Assembly: GCF_013623775.1 (NCBI RefSeq)
Contig: NZ_JABFAM010000006.1
Location: forward strand, 186,001-250,000
Length of the DNA stretch: 64,000 nt
Direction: 5' to 3'
Source of the DNA: Rufibacter sp. XAAS-G3-1
Lineage (GTDB): Bacteria > Bacteroidota > Bacteroidia > Cytophagales > Hymenobacteraceae
Made by a program: the position numbers and the translations under genes. Of the stretch, positions 52,029 to 60,229 are shown piece after piece (position 1 is the first letter of the stretch; every line of letters begins with the position of its first letter). The notes beneath the pieces are model-generated. The model was not told the DNA's origin. It did no database searches and saw only the letters and a list, made by a program, of their open reading frames with translations.

Positions 52029-52264
52029 GTGATTACTATCGTTGAAAGAGTGCCAAAGAAATCCCTGCAATACATGGAAGGAACGGACGGGCTTTACGAA
52101 GTCCGTATAGAGGTAGGGAGCAATATCTTCAGGGTTTTCTGTTGTTTTGATGAGGGAAGCTAGTGGTGCTTTTTAACGGATTCCAGAAAAAGACACAGAA
52201 AACACCGAAGTCGGAAATTGAACGAGCAAAGAAGCTTAAAGCAGCGTATTTCGCACAAAAGTAA
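52029..52264 (+). pseudogene. HigB/RelE-type (Gp49-like) toxin, frameshifted
   Basis: Frame 1 from the GTG at 52029 reads VPKKSLQYMEGTDGLYEVRI, then GSNIFRVFCCFDEGS and a stop (52161-52163). The next frame continues KLVVLFNGFQKKTQKTPKSE to a stop at 52262-52264. Joining them needs one extra A in GGGAAGC (about 52155-52158), giving the family's DEGKLVVLFNGFQKKT. The usual N-terminal third is not visible either, so the toxin is truncated and frameshifted. An XRE antitoxin follows. Confidence 0.8.
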
Positions 52265-52386
52265 AACCTAAAATCTTAAGGAGGCGGCAACTCAATAAAT
52301 GCGGCAGAAAGCTTATAGACACTAGAAATAAAAACTTTACAACTTTTGAGGAGCATCTTGATAAAAGATACGGAAAAGCCGGCTCA

Positions 52387-52617
52387 TTGAAAAGGGCCGA
52401 ATTTGAAATAAAAGCTAAGGCATTCGCTATTGGAGAGGTCATCAAGGAGGACAGGAAACTGGCAAAGATGACACAAGAACAACTTGCGGAGAAAACAGGA
52501 ACAAAAAAGAGTTTCATATCAAGGATAGAGAATGGACACAGCGACATTCAACTGTCTACTCTTTACCGAATCCTTGAAATTGGACTTGGGCGTAAGATTT
52601 CTTTGTCAATAGAATAA
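52387..52617 (+). CDS. XRE-family antitoxin (HigA-like), start codon probably lost
   Basis: 76 residues from a TTG: helix-turn-helix KMTQEQLAEKTGTKKSFISR, then IENGHSDIQLSTLYRILEIG. Homology to the family clearly extends upstream in the same frame (NFTTFEEHLDKRYGKAGS, from about 52327), but that part has no ATG, GTG or TTG; where the family would begin there is AAT AAA AAC. Either the internal TTG at 52387 is used, giving a shortened antitoxin, or the gene is dead together with the toxin. Confidence 0.75.
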   Translation: MKRAEFEIKAKAFAIGEVIKEDRKLAKMTQEQLAEKTGTKKSFISRIENGHSDIQLSTLYRILEIGLGRKISLSIE

Positions 52618-52972
52618 AAAGGCGATGGCATAACCACACCTAAACGTCAACTGGGTTTCCTCCATACAGCAGGCCAATTACATTCTACTATAAAAAAAGC
52701 CAGAGTGGCTGGTAAGCAAGCAAACCTCCCAGCCGTCGTTTACACGAGACCGTTGTGGCAAATTTGAATAACGGCTTCTAGGTGAGGCAGTCAGAAAAAA
52801 TTATCGGCAAGAGTAGCAGAAGTAAAAGATAAAAATCGGCAGGAGAATTTAGTCAGCTTAGCAGACATTGGGAACACCACCCGATTCTGATCGGCTAGAG
52901 TTGCAGAAGAGGGATTGACGTTGCGTTTGAGCAGGAACTGACGCAAAATGCCCGCATCCCGACTTCGGGAAT

Positions 52973-53010
52973 GCGTTTTCGGCCTGATTTCCGGAAAACA
53001 AGCCAAAAGC
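52973..53010. repeat. PAL palindromic repeat, copy 23
   Basis: GCGTTTTCGGCCTGATTTC, then CGGAAAACAAGCCAAAAGC. Confidence 0.7.
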
Positions 53011-53039
53011 AGACGGGCAGAAAAAAAGCTCCGAGAAGC

Positions 53040-53076
53040 TGTTTTCGGTCTTTTTTCGAAAAACAGGCTGGAAACA
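53040..53076. repeat. PAL palindromic repeat, copy 24
   Basis: TGTTTTCGGTCTTTTTTC, then GAAAAACAGGCTGGAAACA; only 30 bp from copy 23, the closest pair in the window. Confidence 0.65.
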
Positions 53077-53183
53077 GAAACTGTGAAAAAAGTAAAAGAA
53101 AAACTACAGGTAACAATGAACTGTCACCTTCCGATTACCTTCTAAAACGATATAATTATTCAAACAAATATAGACCTACTGTC

Positions 53184-53690
53184 ATGAGCGAAAAATTTGA
53201 AGCTTCAAAAACCTCGGGTGCCCATTTCCAACTAAGCAGACTAGTAGGGGAATGGAAAGGCACTGCCAGAACCTGGTTTGATCCCAATAAGCTAGAGGAT
53301 GAATCTCCCGTAAGTGGAACCATGAGGCTCATTCTGGATGGCAAATTCATCCTGCATGAATACAAGGGAAGCTTTGGTGAGAATCCAATCACTGGTATGG
53401 CCCTTTACGGGTATCACCTGGAACTGGGGAAATTCCAGTGCGCCTGGATTGACTCTTTTCACAATGGAACGGCCATCATGTTTTCAGAAGGCAAAAAGGG
53501 GGAGAAAGACATTTCGGTTTTGGGCAGCTATGCTTATGTGACGCCAGAAATGGAACAGCACTGGGGGTGGCGAACAAATATCGAGTTCATGAGCGATGAT
53601 GAAATAGTAATTACCGCTTACAATATTTCCCCGGAAGGCCAGGAATCAAAAGCGACTGAGACTACTTACAGAAAAGTAAATCAACTTTAG
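53184..53690 (+). CDS. DUF1579 family protein
   Basis: 168 residues from the ATG at 53184; the frame is open further upstream but runs through PAL copies and is not protein-like. LVGEWKGTARTWFDPNKLED, GTMRLILDGKFILHEYKGSF, GMALYGYHLELGKFQCAWID and the final strand EIVITAYNISPEGQESKATE match the DUF1579 lipocalin-like beta-barrel family. Function unknown. A terminator hairpin follows at 53712. Confidence 0.85.
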   Translation: MSEKFEASKTSGAHFQLSRLVGEWKGTARTWFDPNKLEDESPVSGTMRLILDGKFILHEYKGSFGENPITGMALYGYHLELGKFQCAWIDSFHNGTAIMFSEGKKGEKDISVLGSYAYVTPEMEQHWGWRTNIEFMSDDEIVITAYNISPEGQESKATETTYRKVNQL

Positions 53691-53711
53691 AATAAGAAGG
53701 CGAACGCAGCG

Positions 53712-53746
53712 CAAACCCTAAAAGCATTAAGGGCTTTTAGGGTTTG
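53712..53746 (+). terminator. terminator hairpin after the DUF1579 gene
   Basis: 14-bp stem CAAACCCTAAAAGC / GCTTTTAGGGTTTG with a 7-nt loop. The rest of the gap to 54213 has no gene; PAL copy 25 lies before hisS. Confidence 0.65.
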
Positions 53747-54115
53747 TGGTGCGTTAGTTGAACATATAAATGCCAGCCTTGGGCCGCCACTTACCCAAGG
53801 TTTTGCAACACAAATAAGCGCTCAGCCCTACCCAGCACATAGCCTGTTCCAAGACATTTTAAGCAAATAACATATGAGTGCCAATGGGAGATAAAAAATG
53901 CGGACAAAATTAGTTTGACTTACTTTTCTTGTTGTCCTCCTGGAAGGATCTTGGTGGCGAACGGCAATTGCGCTCCATCAAAGCTATTCTAGTTCGCCCA
54001 CAAGAGGAAGACAGATAGTATAAGGTAATGCTGTCTCCAGACTTACATGCGAGCAAATTCAGCCTACGTTACTTATATCAGAAGAAGAAAGCCTTCCTTA
54101 AAATGAAAATTAAGT

Positions 54116-54153
54116 TGTTTAAAGGCTCTTTTTTCAAAAACAAGCCAAAAACG
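54116..54153. repeat. PAL palindromic repeat, copy 25
   Basis: TGTTTAAAGGCTCTTTTTTC, then AAAAACAAGCCAAAAACG; 60 bp upstream of hisS. Confidence 0.6.
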
Positions 54154-54213
54154 TCGCCAGGAAGCTCACCCCAGAGCAGGAAGATTCTTTTCTGAAATTG
54201 CTATCTTCGCGGC

Positions 54214-55596
54214 ATGAGCAAAGACAAACCATCCATCCCCAAGGGCACCCGTGATTTCGGGCCGGCCACGGTGGTGAAACGCAACTATATCTTCTCCATC
54301 ATCAAGCGTACTTTTGAGAAATTCGGGTTTCTGCCGCTAGAAACGCCCGCCATGGAAAACCTGTCGGTGTTGACCGGCAAGTACGGCGACGAGGGCGACC
54401 AACTGATTTTCAAAGTCCTGAACTCCGGCGATTTCCTGAGCAAGGTTTCGGCCCCAGATCTGGAAAACGGCTATAAACCGCTTACCCCCAGAATTTCAGA
54501 AAAAGCCCTGCGCTATGACCTTACCGTGCCCTTCGCCCGGTTTGTGGTCATGAACCGCAACGAAATCGCCTTCCCTTTTAAACGTTACCAAATCCAGCCT
54601 GTCTGGCGCGCCGACCGTCCGCAGCGGGGCCGTTACCGGGAGTTTTACCAGTGCGACGCCGATGTGGTAGGCACCAATTCCCTGCTCTGCGAAGCCGAAA
54701 TCATTCTCATGATGGACGAGGTGCTGAGCACGCTGGGCCTGGACGATTTCACCATCAAATTCAACCACCGCGGGCTGCTAGCGGGCATCGCCGAAGCCAT
54801 TGGGGCCAAAGGCCGCGAAGCGGACTTGTGCGTGGCCATTGACAAACTGGACAAAATTGGCCAGGATGCGGTGAATGAAGAACTTCGGCAGAAAGGCATT
54901 GTGGAAGAATCGCTGGTGAAGTTGCAGCCCATTCTGGGTTTATCGGGTGAAATTTCAGATTTACTGCCAAAACTGGATGAGTTGTTACAGGAATCGGAAG
55001 AAGGCCAACGCGGTTTGAAGGATATTCGTAGCATGCTATCTTTCCTGGAAAGCTTTGCCGTGCACAAAGCCAAGGTACAGCTGGACGTAACCTTGGCGCG
55101 CGGACTCTCCTATTATACCGGCTGCATTTTTGAGGTGAAAGTAAACAACGCGCAGATGGGCAGCATTAGCGGCGGCGGCCGGTACGACAACCTTACCGGT
55201 ATGTTCGGGTTGCCCGGCGTGTCGGGCGTGGGGTTCTCGTTCGGCGTAGACCGCATCTTTGACGTGCTGGAAGAACTCAACCTGTTTCCGCAGGACAGCC
55301 AAATCCTTACGCAGGTGCTTATCTCCAACTTTGACGAGGCGAGCATGCGCTACTCCCTGCCGGTACTCCAAACGTTGCGCGAAGCCGGTATCTCCGCTGA
55401 ATTATATCCCGAAGCGGCCAAGCTGAAAAAGCAGATGGCCTACGCCGACCAGAAAAGCATTCCGTACGTGCTCCTGATTGGTTCTGAGGAAATGGAGAGC
55501 GGCCTGCTGAATCTTCGTAACATGCGCACCGGCGTTCAGGAACGCCTGACGGTACAAGAGATCTTAGGCGTGTTACAAGCCAACGCAACCCACTAA
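54214..55596 (+). CDS. hisS: histidyl-tRNA synthetase
   Basis: Charges tRNA-His. 460 residues. Class II motif 1 region (IKRTFEKFGFLPLETPAMEN), motif 2 QIQPVWRADRPQRGRYREFY, the His-binding LARGLSYYTGCIFEV, and motif 3 VGFSFGVDRIFDVLEE, then the C-terminal anticodon-binding domain (from about 365). A TATCTTCG -7-like box lies shortly upstream of the ATG. The stop shares one base with the hutH start (TAATG), an unusual coupling of histidine use and histidine breakdown. Confidence 0.97.
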   Translation: MSKDKPSIPKGTRDFGPATVVKRNYIFSIIKRTFEKFGFLPLETPAMENLSVLTGKYGDEGDQLIFKVLNSGDFLSKVSAPDLENGYKPLTPRISEKALRYDLTVPFARFVVMNRNEIAFPFKRYQIQPVWRADRPQRGRYREFYQCDADVVGTNSLLCEAEIILMMDEVLSTLGLDDFTIKFNHRGLLAGIAEAIGAKGREADLCVAIDKLDKIGQDAVNEELRQKGIVEESLVKLQPILGLSGEISDLLPKLDELLQESEEGQRGLKDIRSMLSFLESFAVHKAKVQLDVTLARGLSYYTGCIFEVKVNNAQMGSISGGGRYDNLTGMFGLPGVSGVGFSFGVDRIFDVLEELNLFPQDSQILTQVLISNFDEASMRYSLPVLQTLREAGISAELYPEAAKLKKQMAYADQKSIPYVLLIGSEEMESGLLNLRNMRTGVQERLTVQEILGVLQANATH

Positions 55597-57101
55597 TGGC
55601 AACGCAGCACCTCGTTTCCCTAGGCCCACTCTCCCTGCCGGAGATTAAAAAGATTCTGCAAACCAAAGCCACCCTGGCCCTTTCTGAGGAGGTGGAGCAA
55701 CGGATTCTGAGAGCACACGCGTACCTGCACCAACATCTGCAAGCCGCTCCGGCCCCGGTGTACGGCATCAATACCGGATTCGGGGCGCTTTGCAACACCA
55801 CTATTTCCCCCGAGAAACTGGAGGCCTTGCAGCGCAATCTGGTCATGTCGCATGCTTGCGGCACCGGCGAAGAAGTACCCGCCGAGGTGGTGAAACTGAT
55901 GCTGTTGCTCAAGGTGCAGTCGCTGGGTTACGGGTACAGCGGCGTGCAGCTAACCACGGTGCAGCGCCTGCTCTCCTTCTTTAATAGAGAGGTGTACCCC
56001 ATTGTCTACCAACAAGGCTCTTTGGGGGCCAGCGGCGATTTAGCCCCTTTGGCGCACCTGTGCCTGCCCTTGATTGGGCTGGGCGAGGTGCGGTTTCAGG
56101 ACTTCAAACTGAAAGGCCACGAAATACTGGATATTTTCAGTTGGGAGCCCATCAAACTGCAAGCCAAGGAAGGGCTGGCGCTACTGAACGGCACCCAACT
56201 GATGGCGGCTTACGGAACCATCATTTGTCTGCGCGCCCGCCAGATATCGGCCGCGGCCGATGTGCTGGCTGCTCTATCCCTGGAAGCGTTCAACGGACTC
56301 AGCACTCCGTTTTGGCCCCAGATTCACAAAATCAGGCCACATTCGGGTCAGGTAAAAACTGCCGCCCGCATTCTGGGCTTACTCACCGGCAGCGAACTCC
56401 AGCAACAACCCAAAACCCAGGTGCAAGACCCGTACTCGTTCCGGTGCGTGCCGCAGGTGCACGGTGCCAGTCTGGATGCGCTGGAATACGCCGAGAAAGT
56501 GTTCACCACTGAGGTGAATTCCGTAACCGATAACCCCAATGTTTTCCCCGAGGAGGAACTAGTGCTTTCGGGCGGTAACTTCCACGGGCAACCTTTGGCG
56601 CTGGCGTTGGACTTCCTGAGCATCGGCTTGGCCGAGTGGGGCAGTATCTCAGAGCGGCGTACCTTCCAGCTTCTATCGGGGCAGCGGGGCTTGCCCCAGT
56701 TCCTCATTCAGGAGCCGGGCCTTAATTCTGGTCTCATGATTCCGCAATACACGGCGGCTTCCATCGTTAGCCAGAATAAGCAACTGTGTACCCCCGCCAG
56801 CGTTGATTCCATAGTCTCGTCTAACGGGCAGGAAGACCACGTGAGCATGGGCGCGAACGGAGCCACCAAAGCGTACCAGGTGGTGCAGAACGTGGAGCGG
56901 ATTTTAGCCATTGAGTTGATGGCCGCCGTACAGGCCCTGGAATTCCGCCGTCCGCTGCGCACCTCTCCGGCGCTGGAGAAAGTAGTGGAGGCGTACCGCC
57001 GGCAGGTAGCGCCGCTGGAGCAGGATCGCGTGTTGCAGCCCGACATTGAAAAGAGTATCAAGTTTATCCAGGAGTTTCCCTTTGACGAGTTGATGGCGTG
57101 A
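55596..57101 (+). CDS. hutH: histidine ammonia-lyase
   Basis: Deaminates histidine to urocanate. 501 residues. The MIO-forming Ala-Ser-Gly is in YQQGSLGASGDLAPLAHL (about residue 145); YGINTGFGAL and the FRCVPQVHGASLDALEY block follow the HAL pattern, and SSNGQEDHVSMGANGATKAY has the substrate-binding Gln-Glu-Asp-His typical of HAL. No hutU, hutI or hutG are present in this window. It overlaps hisS by 1 bp and the next gene by 4 bp. Confidence 0.93.
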   Translation: MATQHLVSLGPLSLPEIKKILQTKATLALSEEVEQRILRAHAYLHQHLQAAPAPVYGINTGFGALCNTTISPEKLEALQRNLVMSHACGTGEEVPAEVVKLMLLLKVQSLGYGYSGVQLTTVQRLLSFFNREVYPIVYQQGSLGASGDLAPLAHLCLPLIGLGEVRFQDFKLKGHEILDIFSWEPIKLQAKEGLALLNGTQLMAAYGTIICLRARQISAAADVLAALSLEAFNGLSTPFWPQIHKIRPHSGQVKTAARILGLLTGSELQQQPKTQVQDPYSFRCVPQVHGASLDALEYAEKVFTTEVNSVTDNPNVFPEEELVLSGGNFHGQPLALALDFLSIGLAEWGSISERRTFQLLSGQRGLPQFLIQEPGLNSGLMIPQYTAASIVSQNKQLCTPASVDSIVSSNGQEDHVSMGANGATKAYQVVQNVERILAIELMAAVQALEFRRPLRTSPALEKVVEAYRRQVAPLEQDRVLQPDIEKSIKFIQEFPFDELMA

Positions 57102-58744
57102 GAAAACGGTTGGCATTTCTGCTTTTTTGGCTGGGTACTTCAGCTGGTGCGTGGGCGCAGCAATCTCCTCCTTTTCTGGCCTACAATCAGCAAAACCAAC
57201 CCGTAGAATCCTTCTGCGTGGGGGAAACCATTGCCTTCAAAGACAATTCCGGCCAAAGCAACGTCACCGAATATTATGATTTTGACAAACGCGATGGCGT
57301 AAATGCCATTGAACCTCCTACGCATGTATTCACCGCCCCCGGCACGTACGTGGTGACACAGCTCACCGGCGTTGGCAATTTCAAGGAACGCAGCTTTGTG
57401 GTAAAAGCCGCCGCGCCGCCCTCGGCCCCCGTGGTGCAAAGAATCACGCTTCAGGGCACATCCATTCAGGTTCAACTGCAAACCACCGGCGTGAATGATT
57501 TGGTGGTGGAAAGAGCGGTTTCCCCTGCGGGTACTTTTACGGCCATCCAAACCTTGTCCTCTGTAGCGGTGGGGCAAAGCCAGCACACCATCACCGTTTC
57601 TCCCGTGACCGGCTGCTACCGGGTGCGGGTCACCAATAGCTGCTCGGGCCGGGAGGATATTGTTTCCAATGTGGTTTGTGCCCAGACCTTGACGGCGAGG
57701 GCCGGAGACCAGCAAAATATCCTTTCTTGGGCTCCTAATTTAAGTTCCAGCAGTGTGGTCAGTTACCAGGTACTCAGAGGCAGTCAGTTGTACCAGACGC
57801 TTCCTGGTACCCAGACCTCGTTCACAGATGCCCAGGTGGCCTGCGGCCGAAAGTACTCTTATCAGTTGGTGGCTCTGCTGCAGAATGGCGCGCAGAGCGC
57901 TTCTTTGCCCGTGGAAGTCACCACCACCGGCACTACTCCTCCCACGGCTCCCTTGCTGGTGGCCAGCTTTGATTTGCAGAACCGGGTCACGGTAGAAACC
58001 ATTGTGCCCGCCCAAGAGACGTTTATGGAGCAAACCGTTTTCCGAAGCCAGAACGGGGCTGCTTTTAGCCAGATTTTGGAAAAACAGCCCAAAAACACAA
58101 TAGACCCAACTTCCCTTAACCTGACCGCTCCGGTATGTTACCAAGTGGCCTACACAGATTCCTGCCAGCTTGTTTCGCCCAGAAGCGCTAGGGTTTGCCC
58201 TACCCTTTTAACTGCCACCCTCCAGCCCGAGGGCAGTGTCCAACTCACCTGGAACTCGTACGAAGGCTTTCCATCTGGCATAGGCACCCAAACGCTGGAA
58301 CTACTGGACGAACAGGGCGCGGTGTATTGGAGCGTCCCGGTTACGGGCCAAAGCTACCTTGATGCGCAGCCGCAGGAGAAATTCCAGCGCCTGACCTACC
58401 GCCTGGTAACCTCAGCGTTGAACGCCCCTTACCAGAGTTCTTCCAATACCGCCACGGTAGACCAGGGCTTCCAGTTTCAATTCCCCACCGCCTTCACCCC
58501 TAACAACGATGGCCTGAATGATGTCTTCCGGCCCGTAGGCGCTCCGTTTTCCTCTTCGTACACCCTGCAAATCCTGAACCGCTGGGGTCAGATTATCTTT
58601 GAGAGCAAAGACCCTAAAACCGGCTGGGACGGCACCCACGGCGGCAAACCAGCCCCTCCCGAAACCTACCTCTTCCGCTTTGAGGCCATTGATGTGAACG
58701 GCCAGCGAATTACCCAGAAAGGAACGGTTACGCTGCTGAGGTAA
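57098..58744 (+). CDS. secreted T9SS protein with PKD-like and CHU_C (type B) domains
   Basis: 548 residues from a GTG start that overlaps the hutH stop (GTGA). Signal peptide (RKRLAFLLFWLGTSAGAWAQ), a PKD-like domain (about 35-105; FTAPGTYVVTQL), fibronectin III-like stretches (about 110-440), and the gliding-motility-associated type B C-terminal domain: FPTAFTPNNDGLNDVFRPVG and LQILNRWGQIIFESKDPKTG, ending GTVTLLR. Probable surface adhesin exported by the type IX system. A PAL copy lies inside the coding sequence (58061-58096), encoding AFSQILEKQPKN. Confidence 0.92.
   Translation: MRKRLAFLLFWLGTSAGAWAQQSPPFLAYNQQNQPVESFCVGETIAFKDNSGQSNVTEYYDFDKRDGVNAIEPPTHVFTAPGTYVVTQLTGVGNFKERSFVVKAAAPPSAPVVQRITLQGTSIQVQLQTTGVNDLVVERAVSPAGTFTAIQTLSSVAVGQSQHTITVSPVTGCYRVRVTNSCSGREDIVSNVVCAQTLTARAGDQQNILSWAPNLSSSSVVSYQVLRGSQLYQTLPGTQTSFTDAQVACGRKYSYQLVALLQNGAQSASLPVEVTTTGTTPPTAPLLVASFDLQNRVTVETIVPAQETFMEQTVFRSQNGAAFSQILEKQPKNTIDPTSLNLTAPVCYQVAYTDSCQLVSPRSARVCPTLLTATLQPEGSVQLTWNSYEGFPSGIGTQTLELLDEQGAVYWSVPVTGQSYLDAQPQEKFQRLTYRLVTSALNAPYQSSSNTATVDQGFQFQFPTAFTPNNDGLNDVFRPVGAPFSSSYTLQILNRWGQIIFESKDPKTGWDGTHGGKPAPPETYLFRFEAIDVNGQRITQKGTVTLLR
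58061..58096. repeat. PAL palindromic repeat, copy 26 (inside coding sequence)
   Basis: GCTTTTAGCCAGATTTTG, then GAAAAACAGCCCAAAAAC; translated in frame as AFSQILEKQPKN within the CHU_C protein. Confidence 0.6.
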
Positions 58745-58782
58745 GCGTTTTTGGCCTTATTTTTCGAAAAGAGTTGATAAAC
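58745..58782. repeat. PAL palindromic repeat, copy 27
   Basis: GCGTTTTTGGCCTTATTTTTC, then GAAAAGAGTTGATAAAC; begins directly after the CHU_C gene stop. Confidence 0.6.
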
Positions 58783-58835
58783 AGATTCGCTGAAAAGTAT
58801 GTCTTCCCCTTTTTAAGCATTTACTATTGTGCAAA

Positions 58836-59921
58836 ATGAGAAAAGTCTTGATAATATTTTTGTCACTTCTGCTCTCCCTTTCTGGCCAAGCGCAATCTTC
58901 TGAGCGGTGGAAGGCCTTCTGGGACAGCAACCTAAAGCTGAAAGGCTTTAAAGATTCTAATGGTGTGGTAAAAATTGAACCTAAGTATTCTGATATCATA
59001 GCCAACTACTTTGAAGACATCATGGCTGTGACGGAAAATAGGAATGGCAAGTACCAATCTTACTACCTGACCAAAACAGGAAAAATTGTTGGAAGAGATA
59101 GCTTGCACTATTATGACAATGGAACAGATTGTGAAAGTGAGGGCTTTATTCGGTTTAGAGACAAGAAAACTGGCCTAGTCGGAATGTTTGACAAGCATGG
59201 ACACATTGTTATTCCAGCCGTTTACAACAGTCTATCAAAGGTGCAAAATGGCCTTGTTTGGGCCCTGAAAGGTGCAAGTAAGAAGTACCTAGATGAGCAC
59301 AAAGAGCATTATTCTTATGAAGGGGGAGAAAAAATGCTCATCAACACAAAAAATGAAGTTATCTTAAGAAACACTTATCACCAGGCATTTCTGAACTTGT
59401 ATTCTTTAGAAATCCACTCAAAAGTTACTACAGCCCCTAACAGGCAAAGCTTTGAAAGTGATAATGGTAAATACTACTCCTTCATTGACTATGAGAAGGA
59501 ATTCAAAGGTTGGCTTGACACAGAATTACTCAACTCCTTGGAACCAGAAAACCTACGTAAGGCTTCTCATGACAGCATCACCTTTTGGCAGGAACCAAAC
59601 GGCTGGAAAGCCGAAGCAAAAGCCAGCTTTATCAATAGAAACTTTAAAGTAATCAGGGCAAGACTGCTCGCGTTAAAAGAAGAAAAAGCAGATTTCTTCT
59701 TTTCCATTGATGGACTTAACCATTATATATTTACCGGGCCGAGCTTTGATAAGTACTATAATAACTGCGGTGAAGCCCTCCAAGAAAAATACCCAACCAT
59801 GAACTTGATTATAAATACAAAATTAAAGGGTGACCTGTCCCAAGACCATTTTGAGTTTTTACGAACTGAAAACGGATATAAACTCATTAGTATCTCAATT
59901 AGGGATGCAAACCTGAAATAG
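58836..59921 (+). CDS. WG-repeat-like exported protein
   Basis: 361 residues from the ATG (MRKVLIIFLSLLLSLSGQAQ), a clear signal peptide. Segments FKDSNGVVKIEPKYSDIIAN and GLVGMFDKHGHIVIPAVYNS follow the pattern of WG beta-propeller repeats (here with Leu/Met at the Trp position). The second half shows no family I recognise. Its base composition is visibly more AT-rich than hutH and hisS next to it, which may indicate transfer. Function unknown. Confidence 0.75.
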   Translation: MRKVLIIFLSLLLSLSGQAQSSERWKAFWDSNLKLKGFKDSNGVVKIEPKYSDIIANYFEDIMAVTENRNGKYQSYYLTKTGKIVGRDSLHYYDNGTDCESEGFIRFRDKKTGLVGMFDKHGHIVIPAVYNSLSKVQNGLVWALKGASKKYLDEHKEHYSYEGGEKMLINTKNEVILRNTYHQAFLNLYSLEIHSKVTTAPNRQSFESDNGKYYSFIDYEKEFKGWLDTELLNSLEPENLRKASHDSITFWQEPNGWKAEAKASFINRNFKVIRARLLALKEEKADFFFSIDGLNHYIFTGPSFDKYYNNCGEALQEKYPTMNLIINTKLKGDLSQDHFEFLRTENGYKLISISIRDANLK

Positions 59922-60078
59922 CAGCAGTCACTAAATTAAAGTCACTACTCGCCTTAGATATAAGTAATAATATACCTGCACAAAATACCACTTCGTGGCC
60001 TACTATCTGGTGACCACGGCGCTAAATTCCTCATACCAGTGTAATTCCAATATAGCCAGCATACGTTACTCTGGTAAG

Positions 60079-60117
60079 CGTTTTCTGCCTATCTTTCCAT
60101 AATTAGGCCAAAAACAG
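60079..60117. repeat. PAL palindromic repeat, copy 28
   Basis: GCGTTTTCTGCCTATCTTTC, then CATAATTAGGCCAAAAACA; degenerate. Confidence 0.5.
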
Positions 60118-60229
60118 GATGGACAGAAACAAGAGGGATTTTTTTGTTTCTTTGAAGGTTGCTCCCCTAAACACTTTTTGCAGTCATAGCAAGAGCCACG
60201 GAAGTAACTTCCGCGCCATAGTTAAGATT

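Larger units (their letters stand above)
52618..53183. other. repeat-containing gap between antitoxin remnant and DUF1579 gene
   Basis: 566 bp with no convincing gene. Holds the near-tandem AAAAATTATCGGCAAGAGTA / AAAATCGGCAGGAGAATTTA segment (about 52796-52850), a small palindrome CATCCCGACTTCGGGATG-like (52956-52973), and PAL copies 23 and 24. Confidence 0.4.

Noticed and set aside
53184-53690. Longer DUF1579 protein starting at 52971
   Set aside because: The extra 71 residues are translated PAL copies 23 and 24, and the ATG at 53184 gives the family's usual start.
1889-60117. CRISPR-like repetition from PAL copies
   Set aside because: Copies are dispersed over the whole window, are not regularly spaced, and no cas genes are present.
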